From NCBI GenBank assembly GCA_963842515.1, contig CAWJGO010000002.1, forward strand, positions 682,001 to 746,000: a stretch of 64,000 bases of DNA, in the 5' to 3' direction. This DNA comes from CADEED01 sp963842515 (GTDB taxonomy: Bacteria > Pseudomonadota > Gammaproteobacteria > Steroidobacterales > Steroidobacteraceae). Position 1 is the first letter of the stretch. Every line of letters starts with the position of its first letter. Below are positions 62,683 through 64,000 of this stretch, one piece after another. The translations under genes and the position numbers were made by a program. The notes under the pieces were generated by a model, which was given only the letters and a program-made list of their open reading frames with translations, was not told the origin of the DNA and searched no databases.

Positions 62683-64000
62683 TCAGAGGTAGTTCTTGAT
62701 AACGGTGAAGAGGATCCACACGCTGGCGACACCGCTGGCACTCGCCGTCACCAGCCGCCAGGTGTTGCGCCGGCGCGAACGCGAGTTGCGAATGTCGGGT
62801 ATCGCCACGAGTGGTGACACCTGCAGCAGCTCGCGCACGTCGCGCGCACCGCGCACCTTCGGATCGAGCGCTTCCGCCGCAACCGTCACCGTGAGGCCGA
62901 GCACGACGGATGCCACGAGGCCGATCAGCAGGATCGCGAGTCGTTCCGGCTTGGACGGGGCCCCTGGCATCATTGGCGCCTGCACGAGGCGGAACTCGTC
63001 CGCGCGGCCGCCGACGATCGCAGCTTCGTTGACTTCGGCATCCATCTGCCGATTTAGCAACTGCGCATATTTTTCGCGGGCGATCGTCAGGTCGCGCGTG
63101 GCATTGGCGTATTCACGTTCCACCTGCGGCGCGGCAGTCACATTCTTCTCGAGGCCGCTCATCTTGGCGTTGAGCTCAGCGCTGCGTGCCATGAGGCTGC
63201 CGATCTGGCTGTCGATGGCGTTGATCTGCGTGCGCAGCTGCATGCCGACCGGCGTGCCATCGGCCAGCTCCACGTCGCCGCGCTCGCCATTCTTGATGCG
63301 CGTCTCGAGCGTCGCGATGTCGCGCTGCAACCGCTTGATGTCCGGATGCTCGGCGCCGTAACGCTGCCGCGCCTCGGCGAGCGTCGCGCGCTTGCCATTC
63401 AGCTGCGACCGCAGGCTGGTGCCGGTACCCGCGCTCGTGCCGAATTTCAGGCTGTCGATCTGGCGGCGCAACGTCACCATGTCGGGATGGTTCTCGTCGT
63501 AGCTCGAGCGCATGCGTGAATATTGATCTTCGAGCTGACGCACGCTGGCCGCGTCGGGGCCCGCGGCGCGCGACTGCTCGAGCTGTGCGGCCAGGAACAC
63601 GCGCTCCTGACGCAGTGAGCTCATCTGTTGATTGACCTGCTCGAGCTGGCTTTCGACGCGATCCATGATGGACATGTTCACTTCGGTCAGCTCGGGCAAC
63701 TGACCCGCATTGGCGCGCTTGAAGTCGGCGAGTTTGGATTCGAGGCCGGCGACATGTGCGCGCACGCGCTCCGCCTCGGAGGCGTAGAACTGCGCGGCGT
63801 TCGCCGCACGCCCCTGGCGCTGGCGGCGGTGCTCGGCAAGGAATGCCGCCACCAGCCACTGCGCGCCGGACTGTGCCTTGGCCGGCTCGCGGTGGTCGTA
63901 TGACAGCGTGAATGCATCCACGACTTCGCGCTCGCGGCCAGTGCGCGGATCGAGAATTGGTGTCGTCACGATGTTCACGCCGATGTCGCGCTTGAGACGC
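62683..64000 (-). CDS. Polysaccharide chain-length determinant protein (partial, runs off the right edge)
   Basis: At least 438 residues of a Wzz/GumC-type co-polymerase. The visible part has extended periplasmic coiled coils (about 63100-63800), a conserved PSKPERLAILLIGL segment leading to the C-terminal membrane helix, and a short final hydrophobic region (WILFTVIKNYL). The frame continues past 64000, so the N-terminal membrane segment is outside the window. The GTG at 63978 is internal and not the true start. It pairs with the separate tyrosine kinase downstream. Confidence 0.9.
   Translation of the reverse strand, partial: RLKRDIGVNIVTTPILDPRTGREREVVDAFTLSYDHREPAKAQSGAQWLVAAFLAEHRRQRQGRAANAAQFYASEAERVRAHVAGLESKLADFKRANAGQLPELTEVNMSIMDRVESQLEQVNQQMSSLRQERVFLAAQLEQSRAAGPDAASVRQLEDQYSRMRSSYDENHPDMVTLRRQIDSLKFGTSAGTGTSLRSQLNGKRATLAEARQRYGAEHPDIKRLQRDIATLETRIKNGERGDVELADGTPVGMQLRTQINAIDSQIGSLMARSAELNAKMSGLEKNVTAAPQVEREYANATRDLTIAREKYAQLLNRQMDAEVNEAAIVGGRADEFRLVQAPMMPGAPSKPERLAILLIGLVASVVLGLTVTVAAEALDPKVRGARDVRELLQVSPLVAIPDIRNSRSRRRNTWRLVTASASGVASVWILFTVIKNYL

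Noticed and set aside
45933..64000. PEP-CTERM/exosortase-type exopolysaccharide locus
   Set aside because: Several gene families are shared with such loci, but no exosortase, PrsK/PrsR or PEP-CTERM protein lies in the window, so the label is not supported here.

Overview
The window is GC-rich bacterial DNA with dense, overlapping genes and gammaproteobacterial gene content: Xanthomonas-type polyphosphate glucokinase, a yfhM/pbpC pair, yqjDEK stress genes, and REP-like palindromes built on a GGGGAC core. I infer a free-living gammaproteobacterium of the Xanthomonadales/Steroidobacteraceae kind. No rRNA, tRNA, CRISPR array, insertion sequence or phage gene was seen.

Layout. (1) 60-9908, minus: a glycogen/maltodextrin operon read glgP-glgB-glgX-malQ-cysQ, with ppgK divergent at 10095. 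It degrades and remodels alpha-glucan to glucose-1-phosphate and glucose, which PpgK phosphorylates with polyphosphate. No glgA or glgC is present in the window. A 45-bp inverted repeat pair joins the end of glgP to the start of glgB. (2) 10875-11652: the only long gene-free gap. It holds two inverted copies of a structured element with a conserved core and different, self-complementary arms. (3) 11653-19799, plus: an alpha-2-macroglobulin-like lipoprotein followed by penicillin-binding protein 1C, a periplasmic defence/repair pair, then a haloacetate-dehalogenase-like hydrolase. (4) 20681-29750: a stress and envelope region with three response regulators, a NarX-type kinase, superoxide dismutase, a ferritin-like protein, YqjD/YqjE/YqjK, a cardiolipin-synthase-like phospholipase D, a BON lipoprotein and a DUF1328 protein. 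(5) 29951-36695: an unusual island with a degenerate AAA protein, an SGNH hydrolase, a VWA protein with four Ig-like repeats, a membrane patatin and a DUF2235 hydrolase. (6) 36852-44047, minus: two overlapping hybrid histidine kinases, the larger a soluble protein with eight near-identical HAMP units. (7) 44240-45883: a secreted M28 peptidase. (8) 45933-64000, minus: an exopolysaccharide cluster (chain-length protein, tyrosine kinase, nucleotide-sugar dehydrogenase, Ig/FN3 lipoprotein, pectate-lyase-like protein, priming transferase, O-antigen-ligase-like polymerase, three GT4 glycosyltransferases, CapK-like ligase, heparinase, debranching-like hydrolase). Most of its later genes are joined by 4-bp overlaps. 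The chain-length gene runs off the right edge.

The strongest unexplained signals are the structured element pair at 10917-11559, the repeat hairpin that encloses the glgB start, and the lipid-hydrolase island.
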